Source: Methylomonas sp. (lineage in GTDB: Bacteria > Pseudomonadota > Gammaproteobacteria > Methylococcales > Methylomonadaceae). Taken from it: a stretch of DNA of 64,000 bases. Shown one piece after another: positions 15,862-24,933 of this stretch. Within the stretch, counting starts at the first letter, position 1. Every line of letters starts with the position of its first letter. The translations under genes and the position numbers were made by a program. The notes beneath the pieces are model-generated. The model saw nothing but the letters and a program-made list of their open reading frames with translations. It made no database searches and was not told the origin of the DNA. The stretch covers positions 1 to 64,000 of the forward strand of contig PERU01000017.1 in the NCBI GenBank assembly GCA_002928965.1, in the 5' to 3' direction.

Positions 15862-18714
15862 TTATTCCACAGCTGTAATACGATTATCCAACAGTGATTG
15901 TTGGTTGTCGGAGAAGCTGCGATATTGCTGTTGCCATTCCGATGGTTGAGCGACTTTTGCCACATGCACCGCAGTCACTTTGTACTCGGGGCAGTTGGTG
16001 GCCCAATCCGAATTATCGGTGGTGATGACGTTGGCACCGGAATGCGGGAAGTGGAAAGTGGTATACACCACACCCGGTTGCATTCTGTCTGTGATGACAG
16101 CATGCATGACGGTTTCACCAGTACGGCTTTTGACGCCTACCCAGTCGCCATCGGCAATTCCCAGCACTTCTGCATCGTGCGCATGGATTTCCAGTCGGTC
16201 TTCGTTATGCCATGCTATGTTTTCGGTACGGCGGGTTTGTGCCCCGACGTTGTATTGCGAGAGGATGCGCCCGGTAGTCAGTATCAGCGGGTATTTGCTG
16301 TTGGTGCGTTCCTGAGTTGGAATGTACTCGGTCAACATGAAACGGCCTTTACCACGAACGAATTCATCAGCATGCATGATCGGCGTACCGTTAGGATTCT
16401 CGTCATTACATGGCCATTGAATACTGCCCAGTTCGTCGATTTTCTCGTAGGTCACGCCAGCGAATTGTGGTGTCAGTTCGGCGATTTCAGCCATTATTTC
16501 CGAAGGGTGGCTGTAATTCATAGGGTAACCCAAGGCATTGGACAGGTCCTGGGTGACTTGCCAATCTTCTTTGCCAGCCAGTGGTGTCATGACTTTGCGT
16601 ACCGGAGAAATGCGGCGCTCTGCGTTGGTGAAGGTGCCGTTTTTCTCCAGGAATGAAGAACCTGGTAGAAATACGTGTGCAAATTTGGCTGTTTCGTTCA
16701 GGAATAGATCCTGCACAATCAGGCATTCCAGAGCCCTTAAAGCATGATGGACGTGTTGAATGTCCGGATCGGATTGGGCAATGTCCTCACCTTGAACGTA
16801 TAAGCCCTTAAATGTGCCATCGATGGCGGCTGCAAACATGTTGGGGATACGCAAGCCCGGTTCGGATTCCAGCGATACGCCCCAGGCTGATTCGAATTGG
16901 TTGCGGGTTGCGGTGTCGGAGACGTGGCGGTAGCCAACAAATTCATGCGGGAAAGACCCCATGTCGCAAGAACCTTGTACATTGTTTTGACCACGCAGTG
17001 GATTGACGCCTACACCTTCTCTGCCAATGTTTCCAGTTGCCATGGCCAAGTTGGCGATGCCGATAACTGTAGTGGATCCTTGGCTGTGTTCGGTAACACC
17101 CAAACCATAGTAAATCGAGCCATTACCACCGGTAGCATACAATCTGGCAGCAGCTCTTAAGGTTTCAGCATCGACACCGGTAATTTCTGCAACTGCTTCA
17201 GGTGAATTTTGCGGCAGGGAAACGAAGGTTTTCCATTTAGTGAACGATTCGACATCGCAACGTTCCAGGGCAAATTTTTCATCAGCCAAGCCTTCGGTGA
17301 CGATCACATGAGCCAGAGCGGTTACGACAGCAACATTAGTGCCTGGGCGTAATTTCAAATGGTAATCCGCTTTGACATGTGGGCTGTTGCTGACTAGATC
17401 AATACTGCGCGGATCAACAATAATCAATTTTGCACCTTGGCGCAAACGGCGCTTCATCATTGAGCCGAAAACAGGGTGACCATCAGTCGGGTTGGCGCCA
17501 ATGACCATGATCACATCAGATTCCATGACTGAATCAAACGTCTGGGTGCCGGAGGACTCACCGAATGTGTTTTTCAAGCCATATCCGGTTGGGGAATGGC
17601 AAACACGGGCGCAGGTATCAACATTATTGTTACCAAATCCAGCCCGGATCAGTTTTTGTACCAAGTAAGTTTCTTCGTTGGTACAGCGTGACGATGTGAT
17701 GCCGCCAATTGAGTATTTGCCGTATTTGGTCTGAATTTGTTTCAGGCGGTCAGCCGCGAATTGTAAGGCTTCTTCCCAACTCACTTCACGCCATGCGTCG
17801 CTGATTTTTTCACGAATCATGGGTGTGGTGATGCGATCTTTGTGGGTGGCGTAACCGAAAGCAAATCGACCTTTGACGCAAGAATGGCCGTGGTTGGCTT
17901 GGCCGTTTTTATCAGGCACCATGCGTATCAGTTGTTCGCCCTTCATTTCGGCTTTGAACGAACAGCCAACCCCGCAATAGGCGCAGGTGGTGATGGTGCT
18001 GTGCTCAGGCATGCCATGATCGATAACTGCTTTTTCCATCAAAGTTGCGGTTGGGCAGGCTTGGACACACGCACCACAGGAAACGCATTCGGAATCCATG
18101 AAGGCTTGATCTTGGCCGGGTGACACATGCGATTCAAAGCCGCGACCGCCGATGGTTAGCGCGAATGTGCCTTGGGTTTCTTCGCAGGCCCGCACGCATC
18201 GCGAACAAACGATGCATTTTGACGGATCAAAACTGAAGTAAGGGTTGCTGTTGTCTTGCTCGGCATCAAGGTGGTTTTCGCCCTCGAAGCCATAACGCAC
18301 TTCGCGCAGGCCAACTTCCCCAACGGTGTCTTGTAATTCGCAATTGCCATTAGCCGAACAAGTCAGGCAATCCAGCGGATGATCAGAAATATAAAGTTCT
18401 GCAATACCTTTTCTGAGCTTTGCCAGTTTTTCATTTTGGGTATGCACTTTCATGCCTTCAGCAACAGGCGTTGTGCAAGAGGCCGGGTAGCCGCGGGCGC
18501 CGTCAATTTGCACCAGACACATTCGGCAGGAGCCGAAGGGGTCGAGACTGTCGGTAGCGCAGAGTTTTGGGATTTTAATGCCAGCCTCGGCTGCAGCTCG
18601 CATTACGGAGCTTCCAGCGTTGACTGTGACTTTGTGACCGTCGATTTCCAGGGTTATTTGAGTTTTCGACGCACTGATGGGTGTGCCGTAATCGATTTCG
18701 TTATTTGCAGACAT
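15862..18714 (-). CDS. fdsA: NAD-dependent formate dehydrogenase, alpha (catalytic) subunit
   Basis: The 950-residue subunit oxidises formate to CO2 at a bis-MGD molybdenum (or tungsten) centre. Ligands are visible for a [2Fe-2S] cluster (C52, C63, C66, C80), a His-ligated cluster (H112, C116, C119, C125), two ferredoxin-type [4Fe-4S] clusters (C167-C177 and C210-C220) and the catalytic-domain cluster (C244, C247, C251, C279). The predicted metal ligand is Cys372 with His373 (ARVCHSPT). It is cysteine, not selenocysteine. The enzyme is soluble and cytoplasmic; with FdsB and FdsG it reduces NAD, the last energy-yielding step of C1 oxidation. Gene order supports the assignment. Confidence 0.96.
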   Translation of the reverse strand: MSANNEIDYGTPISASKTQITLEIDGHKVTVNAGSSVMRAAAEAGIKIPKLCATDSLDPFGSCRMCLVQIDGARGYPASCTTPVAEGMKVHTQNEKLAKLRKGIAELYISDHPLDCLTCSANGNCELQDTVGEVGLREVRYGFEGENHLDAEQDNSNPYFSFDPSKCIVCSRCVRACEETQGTFALTIGGRGFESHVSPGQDQAFMDSECVSCGACVQACPTATLMEKAVIDHGMPEHSTITTCAYCGVGCSFKAEMKGEQLIRMVPDKNGQANHGHSCVKGRFAFGYATHKDRITTPMIREKISDAWREVSWEEALQFAADRLKQIQTKYGKYSIGGITSSRCTNEETYLVQKLIRAGFGNNNVDTCARVCHSPTGYGLKNTFGESSGTQTFDSVMESDVIMVIGANPTDGHPVFGSMMKRRLRQGAKLIIVDPRSIDLVSNSPHVKADYHLKLRPGTNVAVVTALAHVIVTEGLADEKFALERCDVESFTKWKTFVSLPQNSPEAVAEITGVDAETLRAAARLYATGGNGSIYYGLGVTEHSQGSTTVIGIANLAMATGNIGREGVGVNPLRGQNNVQGSCDMGSFPHEFVGYRHVSDTATRNQFESAWGVSLESEPGLRIPNMFAAAIDGTFKGLYVQGEDIAQSDPDIQHVHHALRALECLIVQDLFLNETAKFAHVFLPGSSFLEKNGTFTNAERRISPVRKVMTPLAGKEDWQVTQDLSNALGYPMNYSHPSEIMAEIAELTPQFAGVTYEKIDELGSIQWPCNDENPNGTPIMHADEFVRGKGRFMLTEYIPTQERTNSKYPLILTTGRILSQYNVGAQTRRTENIAWHNEDRLEIHAHDAEVLGIADGDWVGVKSRTGETVMHAVITDRMQPGVVYTTFHFPHSGANVITTDNSDWATNCPEYKVTAVHVAKVAQPSEWQQQYRSFSDNQQSLLDNRITAVE

Positions 18715-18735
18715 AACTTACCTCCGGTTAATCGA

Positions 18736-20280
18736 TCAGGCTTTGGATGTTTCGATACCAAAGTCTTCAGGGAAATGATTGAGTGCGCTTAACACCGGAT
18801 AAGGCGTCATCCCACCCATGGCACACAAGGAGCCACACAGCATCGTGTCGCACAAATCGCGCAGTAATTCGGTGTTCTTGGTTTTGTCGACATTGTCGAT
18901 GATGCGGTCTATGACTTCGACGCCGCGAACCGAGCCTATTCGACAGGGGGTGCATTTGCCGCAGGATTCTTCAACGCAAAATTCCATGGCGTAGCGGGCC
19001 ATGTCGGCTAAGTTAGTGGTGTCATCGTGTACAACCATGCCACCATGCCCCAAAACTGCGCCTATTGCCGCAAATGCCTCGTAATCCAGCGGCGTGTCAA
19101 ATTGGCTTTCAGGCATGTACGCGCCTAACGGGCCACCAACCTGAACGGCGCGGATGGGTCTGCCACTGGCGGATCCACCGCAATAATCATAGAGTATTTC
19201 TCGCAAGGTCATGCCGAATGCGACTTCAAATAAACCAGGGTATTTGATGTTGCCGGCTATTTGCAACGGCAGTGTGCCGCGTGAACGGCCCATGCCGTAG
19301 TCTCGATAATAGTCACCGCCTTTGTCCATAATGATGGGTACGGAGGCGAGGGAGATGACATTGTTAACGATGGTGGGTTTGCCAAATAGACCAACAATTG
19401 CGGGTAGTGGGGGTTTGAAGCGAACCAGGCCACGTTTGCCCTCCAGGCTTTCCAATAGCGAGGTTTCCTCGCCGCAGACGTAAGCGCCGGCACCGCTGCG
19501 AACTTCCAGATGGAATGTTTTGCCGCTGCCCTGGATGTTGTCACCTAAATAACCCTGTTGATAAGCCGATTCGATGGCCTGATTCAGAGCAATTTTGGCG
19601 TGTGGGTATTCAATCCTTAAATAAATGTAACCTTGAGTAGCGCCAACCGCCAAGCCGGCAATGGTCATGCCTTCGATTAATACAAAGGGATCACCTTCCA
19701 TGATCATACGATCGGAGAAAGTGCCGGAGTCACCTTCATCGGCATTGCAGACAATATATTTTTGATCTGCCGGAGCGTTTAAAACGGTATTCCATTTAAT
19801 CCCTGTTGGGAACGCGGCGCCACCACGACCTCGCAATCCGGAATCTGTTACGTGCTTAACAATGTCAGCAGGTTGTAAGTTTAGGGCGTTTTTCAAGCCT
19901 TGGTAGCCATCATGTGCAATGTAGTCTTCAATGTTGACCGGATCGGTCAAGCCGACACGGGCAAAAGTCAAACGATGTTGGTTTTTGAAGAAAGGGTGTT
20001 CTTCAATATTGCCCAAGCACAGGGGATGTTGAGTGCCATCCAGAAGTCCGCCATCCAAAAGTGATGCGATGTCCTCAACCTGCACCGGGCCGTACGCTAC
20101 TCGACCTTGCGCTGTTTCGACTTCAACGAGCGGCTCTAACCAGAATAAACCGCGTGAACCATTGCGAACAATTTCAACATTCAAGCCTTTGCTATCGGCC
20201 TGTTGCTTGATTGCGTTAGCGACATTGTCTGCGCCCAGTGAAAGCGCGGTTGAATCGCGAGAAATGAATAAACGGGCCAT
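18736..20280 (-). CDS. fdsB: NAD-dependent formate dehydrogenase, beta (FMN/NADH) subunit
   Basis: This 514-residue subunit carries FMN and the NAD site. An N-terminal thioredoxin-like part precedes a NuoF-like core with DSGLRGRGGAAFPTG and the [4Fe-4S] motif EESCGKCTPCRIG. It accepts electrons from FdsA through FdsG and reduces NAD. The start codon overlaps the fdsG stop (18736-20280 and 20280-20759 share one base), indicating translational coupling. The stop is 21 nt from fdsA. Confidence 0.95.
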   Translation of the reverse strand: MARLFISRDSTALSLGADNVANAIKQQADSKGLNVEIVRNGSRGLFWLEPLVEVETAQGRVAYGPVQVEDIASLLDGGLLDGTQHPLCLGNIEEHPFFKNQHRLTFARVGLTDPVNIEDYIAHDGYQGLKNALNLQPADIVKHVTDSGLRGRGGAAFPTGIKWNTVLNAPADQKYIVCNADEGDSGTFSDRMIMEGDPFVLIEGMTIAGLAVGATQGYIYLRIEYPHAKIALNQAIESAYQQGYLGDNIQGSGKTFHLEVRSGAGAYVCGEETSLLESLEGKRGLVRFKPPLPAIVGLFGKPTIVNNVISLASVPIIMDKGGDYYRDYGMGRSRGTLPLQIAGNIKYPGLFEVAFGMTLREILYDYCGGSASGRPIRAVQVGGPLGAYMPESQFDTPLDYEAFAAIGAVLGHGGMVVHDDTTNLADMARYAMEFCVEESCGKCTPCRIGSVRGVEVIDRIIDNVDKTKNTELLRDLCDTMLCGSLCAMGGMTPYPVLSALNHFPEDFGIETSKA

Positions 20281-20759
20281 TATTTAGTACCTTTGCATGC
20301 GGCTATCAGTTGATCAAATTTTTCCGGTGTGACGCGACCATACACCTCATCGTCAACAGTTATGGATGGTGAACAAGCACAATTGCCGAGGCAATAGACA
20401 GCCTCCAGAGAAAATTGTTCATCAGGCGTTGTTTCATGAAAATCAATACCCAAGGTTTTTTTGGCATGATTTTCCAACGCTTTGCCATTCATGGCCTGAC
20501 AAGATTCTGCACGGCAAATGCGAATGGTGTGTTTCCCTGGGGGGGTTGTGCGGAAATAATGATAGAAGCTGATCACACCATGCACTTCTGCTTTGGAAAG
20601 ATAGAGTGCCTTGGCAATATCTTCAATGGCAGAAGGAGGAATATATCCCAGAGTATCCTGAATGCCGTGCAGAATCGGTAAAAGATTGCCGGGCATAACT
20701 TGGTGGCTATCCAGTATGTCAAGCACGATCGGTTTTTGGCTTTGGTAGTCTTGCATCAT
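20280..20759 (-). CDS. fdsG: NAD-dependent formate dehydrogenase, gamma subunit
   Basis: A NuoE-like 159-residue subunit with four [2Fe-2S] ligands at Cys82, Cys87, Cys123 and Cys127 (CRAESC and CLGNCAC). It passes electrons to FdsB. It is the first gene of the fds operon. The 228-nt gap up to bfd on the other strand should hold the operon promoter; no strong minus-strand promoter stands out. Confidence 0.94.
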   Translation of the reverse strand: MMQDYQSQKPIVLDILDSHQVMPGNLLPILHGIQDTLGYIPPSAIEDIAKALYLSKAEVHGVISFYHYFRTTPPGKHTIRICRAESCQAMNGKALENHAKKTLGIDFHETTPDEQFSLEAVYCLGNCACSPSITVDDEVYGRVTPEKFDQLIAACKGTK

Positions 20760-20928
20760 GGGCTCTGAAATGAATGATGAAATATTTAGCTGACTATTTA
20801 ATCACGAATAAATGCGTTTTTGCAATGTTGGCTGATGTCTCAATCCCGCGTATTTCCTAATGATTTCCTGGTTTTTTATGCAGTTAGGGGACGGTTTCAA
20901 AAAAGGCAACAATAAATTAATCAGACGC

Positions 20929-20956
20929 TTTACTTTTAAATGATAATTGTTATCAT
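20929..20956 (+). promoter_or_regulatory. Predicted bfd promoter with overlapping Fur box
   Basis: TTTACT (20929-20934) and TATCAT (20951-20956) lie 16 nt apart and could be the -35 and -10 boxes. The palindrome ATGATAATTGTTATCAT (20940-20956) fits the Fur consensus GATAATGATAATCATTATC well and covers the -10 box, so iron-loaded Fur would block this promoter. bfd is Fur-repressed in other bacteria, which agrees. Confidence 0.75.
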
Positions 20957-20987
20957 TAGTACCAAGTGTTGGCAATAAGAGGTCGTT

Positions 20988-21176
20988 ATGTACGTCTGTG
21001 TTTGTAAAGCGGTTACTGATAAGCAGGTTGTTCAAGCAATTGATCAGGGTGCATGTACCCGCAGACAGTTAATGCAATGTACGGGTGCTGGCGGTGTCTG
21101 TGGAAAATGCACTCAGAGCCTCAAGAGTTTGCTGGACGAAAAAATGTGCCAGCCTGACAATAGGCAGGCAGCGTGA
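20988..21176 (+). CDS. bfd: Bacterioferritin-associated ferredoxin
   Basis: A 62-residue [2Fe-2S] protein with Cys4 and Cys6 (MYVCVCKAVTD) and the CGKC pair near residue 38. Bfd docks on bacterioferritin and supplies electrons to release stored iron when iron is scarce. ATG 20988 follows a purine-rich AAGAGG. A Fur box covers its promoter, and an intrinsic terminator follows 36 nt after the stop, so it is a single-gene transcript. No bacterioferritin gene is in the window. Confidence 0.93.
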   Translation: MYVCVCKAVTDKQVVQAIDQGACTRRQLMQCTGAGGVCGKCTQSLKSLLDEKMCQPDNRQAA

Positions 21177-21212
21177 AATTTTTTAGATTTCTTTAAATCG
21201 ACGACATTGATA

Positions 21213-21246
21213 AAGCAGGATGGGGTTACCCATCCTGCTTTTTTTT
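21213..21246 (+). terminator. Intrinsic terminator after bfd
   Basis: AAGCAGGATGGG (21213-21224) pairs perfectly with CCCATCCTGCTT (21229-21240) around a GTTA loop, followed by a run of T. It ends bfd transcription and lies only 13 nt from the convergent ppiC-type gene, so the hairpin may serve both strands. Confidence 0.92.
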
Positions 21247-21258
21247 AGCCTTGGTACT

Positions 21259-22263
21259 TTACTTGGCGTCGGGAACTGCTTCGGTCGGTGTGACTGGTTC
21301 AGCTTTCGGCGCTGTTTCAGGTGTATTTTCTGCCGGTTGGGCTGCAGGTACCGCTTCCTGCGCAGCGTCAGTTGCCGGAGTTGGCGCCGCTTCCTCGACA
21401 GCAGGTGCTGATGGCTCTGCTGGTTTCGGTTCTGGAGTCATTAAAATTTCGACATTTGCGCCTTTACGCAAATTTTCTATCATGGTTTGTGCTTTTTGAC
21501 GTTGCAGCATTGGGCGAATTTGTTCTTTCACTGCGTCCAATGGGGGTGGCGTCAGGGCTCTTGATTCTTCTCTCAGTATGACGTGCCAGCCGAATTGAGT
21601 TTGCACGGGCAGTTTACTGAATTTGCCGTTTTCCAAGGCAACAACGGCTTCTGAGAAAGGCGGCACCATACGATCCGAAGTAAACCAGCCCAGGTCGCCA
21701 CCTTCTGAACCCATGGGGTCGATAGAGTGTTTTTTGGCTAATGCTTTAAAATCACCGCCTTTTTCCAATTCGGCAATAATTTTTTTCGCTTCATCTTCTG
21801 TTTTGACCAAAATATGGCTGGCTTTATATTCTTCACCCATATTGGCCATTTTGGTGTCATATTCGGTTTTGATTTCTTCGTCAGTAACCGGATTCGCTTT
21901 TAAGTAATCTTGCAGCGCTGCTTGAGATAACAAGGAGTTTTTGACAGTAGTCATGCGTTCGATGACTTCAGGTGACTTATCCAGTTGTTTTTGTAGGGCT
22001 TGTTGAATCAATAATTCACGTTGAATCAATTCTTCCAATAATTGCTCTTTAGGGAAAGACTGGCCTTGGCTACGCTCACTAATTTCCTTTTCCAGGGTTT
22101 CCAAAGTTTTTTTGCTGATAAAAACGCCATTGACTGAAGCTACCGCGTCTTCCTTGCTGACGGCAGGTGCTGTGGGTGCGGCGGCATTGTTGGCCTTTTC
22201 TTCAAAGCAGCCGGGTAACAGAGTTGCGCTAGCCAGTATCAGTGGGACAAGTTTCAGTTTCAT
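21259..22263 (-). CDS. Parvulin-type peptidyl-prolyl isomerase, lipoprotein
   Basis: A 334-residue exported foldase. The signal peptide MKLKLVPLILASATLLPGC ends in a lipobox with the lipidated Cys. A helical SurA/PrsA-like N region follows, then one parvulin domain at about 140-240 (KASHILVKTEDEAKKII, GGDLGWF, TQFGWHVI). A low-complexity Ala/Pro/Glu tail of some 70 residues ends the protein. It would assist folding of exported proteins in the periplasm. It closes the yciB-yciI-bolA run, an order frequent in gammaproteobacteria. Confidence 0.88.
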   Translation of the reverse strand: MKLKLVPLILASATLLPGCFEEKANNAAAPTAPAVSKEDAVASVNGVFISKKTLETLEKEISERSQGQSFPKEQLLEELIQRELLIQQALQKQLDKSPEVIERMTTVKNSLLSQAALQDYLKANPVTDEEIKTEYDTKMANMGEEYKASHILVKTEDEAKKIIAELEKGGDFKALAKKHSIDPMGSEGGDLGWFTSDRMVPPFSEAVVALENGKFSKLPVQTQFGWHVILREESRALTPPPLDAVKEQIRPMLQRQKAQTMIENLRKGANVEILMTPEPKPAEPSAPAVEEAAPTPATDAAQEAVPAAQPAENTPETAPKAEPVTPTEAVPDAK

Positions 22264-22266
22264 TAC

Positions 22267-22539
22267 TTAATTTCCTTTGCTGTTTTCGGTGGGGGTTAAT
22301 GCGTTGATACCAAGGGCGTGGATTTCTTCTTTCATCATGTCGCCCATGATGGCGTAAATTAATTGGTGACGTTGCACTAGGGTCTTGCCCTCGAATTGTT
22401 CGGAGACAATCGTAATATTGAAATGTCCGCCGCCCTTATTGCCGGCATGGCCTGCATGGGCGGCGCTATGGTCAATGATTTCAAGTAAATCGGGTTTGAG
22501 TACTTCTTCCAGCTTTTGTCGAATTGTTGTAGCAGTCAT
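22267..22539 (-). CDS. BolA-family protein
   Basis: A 90-residue BolA-like protein. BolA/IbaG proteins partner monothiol glutaredoxins in iron-sulfur trafficking, and BolA itself also affects cell shape and transcription. The core includes [20 protein letters not shown] and [20 protein letters not shown], with a conserved His likely to bind the shared cluster. The start overlaps the yciI stop by 4 nt; ppiC follows 3 nt later. Confidence 0.9.
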   Translation of the reverse strand: MTATTIRQKLEEVLKPDLLEIIDHSAAHAGHAGNKGGGHFNITIVSEQFEGKTLVQRHQLIYAIMGDMMKEEIHALGINALTPTENSKGN

Positions 22540-22838
22540 AGTGGGAATACTTTTTTAAAGGGTTTGACGGTAACGTGGGCATATACACCCGCGTCAAGGT
22601 AAGGATCGTTGTCAGCCCATTGTTGGGCATCGTTTAATGAATCGAATTCAGCAACCACCAAACTGCCGGTAAATCCTGCGTCACCAGGGGTTTCGCTGTC
22701 TATGGCAGGATGTGGGCCAGCCAGAATTAGTCGGCCTTGATCTTGCAAAGTCTGCAACCGTGCCAAGTGAGCAGGCCGAGTTGCGAGTCTTTTTGCCAGA
22801 CTGTCTGCGATGTCTTGACTGATTATGGCGTACAGCAT
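22536..22838 (-). CDS. yciI: YciI-family protein
   Basis: A 100-residue ferredoxin-fold protein of the YciI/DUF1330-like group (starts [17 protein letters not shown]; contains the conserved HPAID and DPYLDAGVY segments). Its enzymatic role is not settled; a conserved His-Asp pair has led to proposals of hydrolase or dehydrochlorinase-like chemistry. It shares one base with yciB upstream and overlaps bolA by 4 nt, so all are translated together. Confidence 0.88.
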   Translation of the reverse strand: MLYAIISQDIADSLAKRLATRPAHLARLQTLQDQGRLILAGPHPAIDSETPGDAGFTGSLVVAEFDSLNDAQQWADNDPYLDAGVYAHVTVKPFKKVFPL

Positions 22839-23380
22839 TACTTTTTTGTCTCCGTTTCGGGGGCATATTTATACAAAAACACCATTTGCACCACAATAAA
22901 AATCAACATCAAGCCTGGCACGCCAAAGGTTTTAAAGTTCACCCAGTCATCAGTGCTGTAATGATGCATCACATATAAGTTTAAGAAACCAATACTGATA
23001 AAAAACAGTGCCCAACTGAGGTTTAAACGTTTCCATATATGTTTGGGTAGCTCAATGCTGGCCCCCATCATGCGTTCAATAAACGGCTTTTTGCCAATGT
23101 ATTGACTGGTTATAAAGGCCACGCCGAATAACCATTCGATAATGCTGAGTTTCCATTTGATAAATTGTTCATCCTGCAAATACAGTGTTGCGCCACCCAT
23201 CACCAAAATCAAACCCAAGGTAATCCATTGCATGGTTTCCACTTTTCGATACATCAGCCAGTATGCCATTACCTGAATAAGCGTAGCTGCAATCACAACG
23301 GCTGTGGCTACGTAGATGTCATAAAATTTATAAGCAACAAAAAACAGGACGATCGGGAAAAATTCTAATAATGGCTTCAT
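22838..23380 (-). CDS. yciB: Septation protein A / inner-membrane protein YciB
   Basis: A 180-residue protein with five hydrophobic helices (starts [20 protein letters not shown]; ends with a short charged tail). YciB, also called IspZ or septation protein A, takes part in envelope maintenance and cell division in E. coli. It is the first gene of the minus-strand run yciB-yciI-bolA-ppiC. Confidence 0.93.
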   Translation of the reverse strand: MKPLLEFFPIVLFFVAYKFYDIYVATAVVIAATLIQVMAYWLMYRKVETMQWITLGLILVMGGATLYLQDEQFIKWKLSIIEWLFGVAFITSQYIGKKPFIERMMGASIELPKHIWKRLNLSWALFFISIGFLNLYVMHHYSTDDWVNFKTFGVPGLMLIFIVVQMVFLYKYAPETETKK

Positions 23381-23413
23381 TTATGGCGTGTGGCGGAATG
23401 TTGGAAGGGCTGG

Positions 23414-23737
23414 TTAAGCGTAATAATCAACGTGGCTTATGATGTTTTCCAGTTGGGTCTGATTGAGTTGTTCGCTTGTCTGGGCATAAGCCTGTAGGGC
23501 TTTGTTACTCCGGGGGGTATTGTGTTCAAAAAAACTTCCTGGTCTGTTTAACCCTGTTTTTGTTAATGCATTTTGGATTTGTTCAGGCGTCGAGGCTTGG
23601 ATTTCAGTAATATTTTCGGTGTGTCTAACGCTTACGGTAGCTTCATTTTTCGCTTGTGTTTGGTTAAGGCTATCTCGTGCCGGTCTGATATAGCCAGTTT
23701 GATGGGCGGCCAACGAAGAGCTGTGGATGCTATTCAC
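23414..23737 (-). CDS. Hypothetical protein, 107 residues
   Basis: I do not recognise this protein. It is polar, rich in Gln, Asn, Thr and Ser, without Cys, signal peptide or membrane helix. It is probably mostly helical (TPEQIQNALTKTGLN, TSEQLNQTQLENIISHV). The frame is open up to a TTG at 23830, which would leave only 17 nt before the divergent DUF1244 gene. I therefore prefer the GTG at 23737, though neither start has a clear ribosome site. The segment NSIHSSSLAAHQTGYI loosely recalls flagellar-type or surface-associated small proteins, but this is not enough for a call. Confidence 0.5.
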   Translation of the reverse strand: MNSIHSSSLAAHQTGYIRPARDSLNQTQAKNEATVSVRHTENITEIQASTPEQIQNALTKTGLNRPGSFFEHNTPRSNKALQAYAQTSEQLNQTQLENIISHVDYYA

Positions 23738-23847
23738 AAGACGATTATTTACATAGTTGAAATATTGTCCAATTGTAGAATCTTTACTTGCAAATGTACA
23801 TGAGGTGAAAGGCTTTACTATAAAATGCAAGCTTTACGGGAGGCATT

Positions 23848-24150
23848 ATGCAAAATAAAACAGTTGAATTAGAGGCTGCCGCATTCAGGCAATTACTTGC
23901 TCATTTGCAGCAACATACCGAGGTTCAAAATATAGAGCTGATGATTCTGGCTGATTTTTGCCGTAACTGTTTGGCCAAATGGTATTCCGCAGCAGCCATG
24001 GAGCGTGGAATGGATATTGATTATGAACAAGCCAGAGAAGTGATTTACGGTATTCCTTACAACGAATGGAAGGATCGCTATCAAGCCGAAGCAACTGCTG
24101 AACAATTGGCTGCTTTTAACGTAAAACAAAAATTAAAATCTCCCTCATGA
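23848..24150 (+). CDS. DUF1244-family protein
   Basis: A 100-residue protein with the DUF1244 core ILADFCRNCLAKWYSAAAME and IYGIPYNEWKDRYQ. Members are small helical proteins of unknown function, widespread in proteobacteria. Two Cys residues three apart (CRNC) could bind metal, which is only a possibility. ATG 23848 follows GGGAGG. The stop overlaps the methyltransferase start in ATGA, so the two are coupled. Confidence 0.88.
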   Translation: MQNKTVELEAAAFRQLLAHLQQHTEVQNIELMILADFCRNCLAKWYSAAAMERGMDIDYEQAREVIYGIPYNEWKDRYQAEATAEQLAAFNVKQKLKSPS

Positions 24151-24878
24151 TGGTCGATAACACATTTGATGCGATGTTTTCCGGTGTGATTGGCCAGGAA
24201 TATCAAATGCTCAAACTGATTTGTCCGTTCGCGGCTGAAATGAGTCGCTTGGTGGGTGTTGAGGTTAGGGGCTATTGCCAGAGCAATATAGAGACGAAAT
24301 CTGTGCTCGAATTAGGTGGGGGTACCGGTATTACGACTTTATCAATATTGTCCGCTGATGAGCGTTTACAAGTAGTAAGTGTCGATAATGAGCCTGTAAT
24401 GCAAAATCAGGCGAAGCAGAGTTTGCAAGCCTGGGTAGATAGCGGTCGATTACGTTTTTCTGCCGATGACGCATTAAGCGCATTGCGAAAACTTGACCAT
24501 GCCAGCGTTGATATTGTGGCCTCTGCCTACACTTTGCATAATTTTGAGGCCGATTATCGCCGGTTGGTTATCCATGAGATCTACAGGGTCTTAAAGCCCG
24601 GTGGTCAATTTATTAACGGGGATCGCTATGCTTTGGATGATATCAATACCCATACACGATGCACCCAGAAAGAAGTCGCCGGTTATTTCAAAGTCTTGAT
24701 TGAAATAAACCGGCTGGATTTGTTGGAGCATTGGATTATCCATTTATTCAGTGATGAATCAGAAAACCATATTATGCGTGAGTCTATTGCTTTGATGCAG
24801 CTGACCGAAGCGGGTTTTCAGACTATTGAGTTAAAACTCAGACAGGAAGTCAACGCACTGCTGATTGCCAGAAAATGA
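24147..24878 (+). CDS. Class I SAM-dependent methyltransferase
   Basis: The 243-residue protein has the SAM-binding glycine motif VLELGGGTGITTLSI (about 51-65), the acidic end of strand 2 (VSVDNEP) and the post-motif ASAYTLHNF. RVLKPGGQFINGDRYALDD is typical of small-molecule methyltransferases. The substrate cannot be read from the sequence. It is coupled by a 4-nt overlap to the DUF1244 gene. Confidence 0.8.
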   Translation: MMVDNTFDAMFSGVIGQEYQMLKLICPFAAEMSRLVGVEVRGYCQSNIETKSVLELGGGTGITTLSILSADERLQVVSVDNEPVMQNQAKQSLQAWVDSGRLRFSADDALSALRKLDHASVDIVASAYTLHNFEADYRRLVIHEIYRVLKPGGQFINGDRYALDDINTHTRCTQKEVAGYFKVLIEINRLDLLEHWIIHLFSDESENHIMRESIALMQLTEAGFQTIELKLRQEVNALLIARK

Positions 24879-24933
24879 TTAATCTTTATTCGGCGATTGG
24901 TTTTGTCTACATTTTATTGCGGTTGTGGGGTTG

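Noticed and set aside
15862-18714. Selenocysteine in the formate dehydrogenase alpha subunit
   Set aside because: The active-site codon in ARVCHSPT encodes ordinary Cys and no in-frame TGA interrupts the gene.
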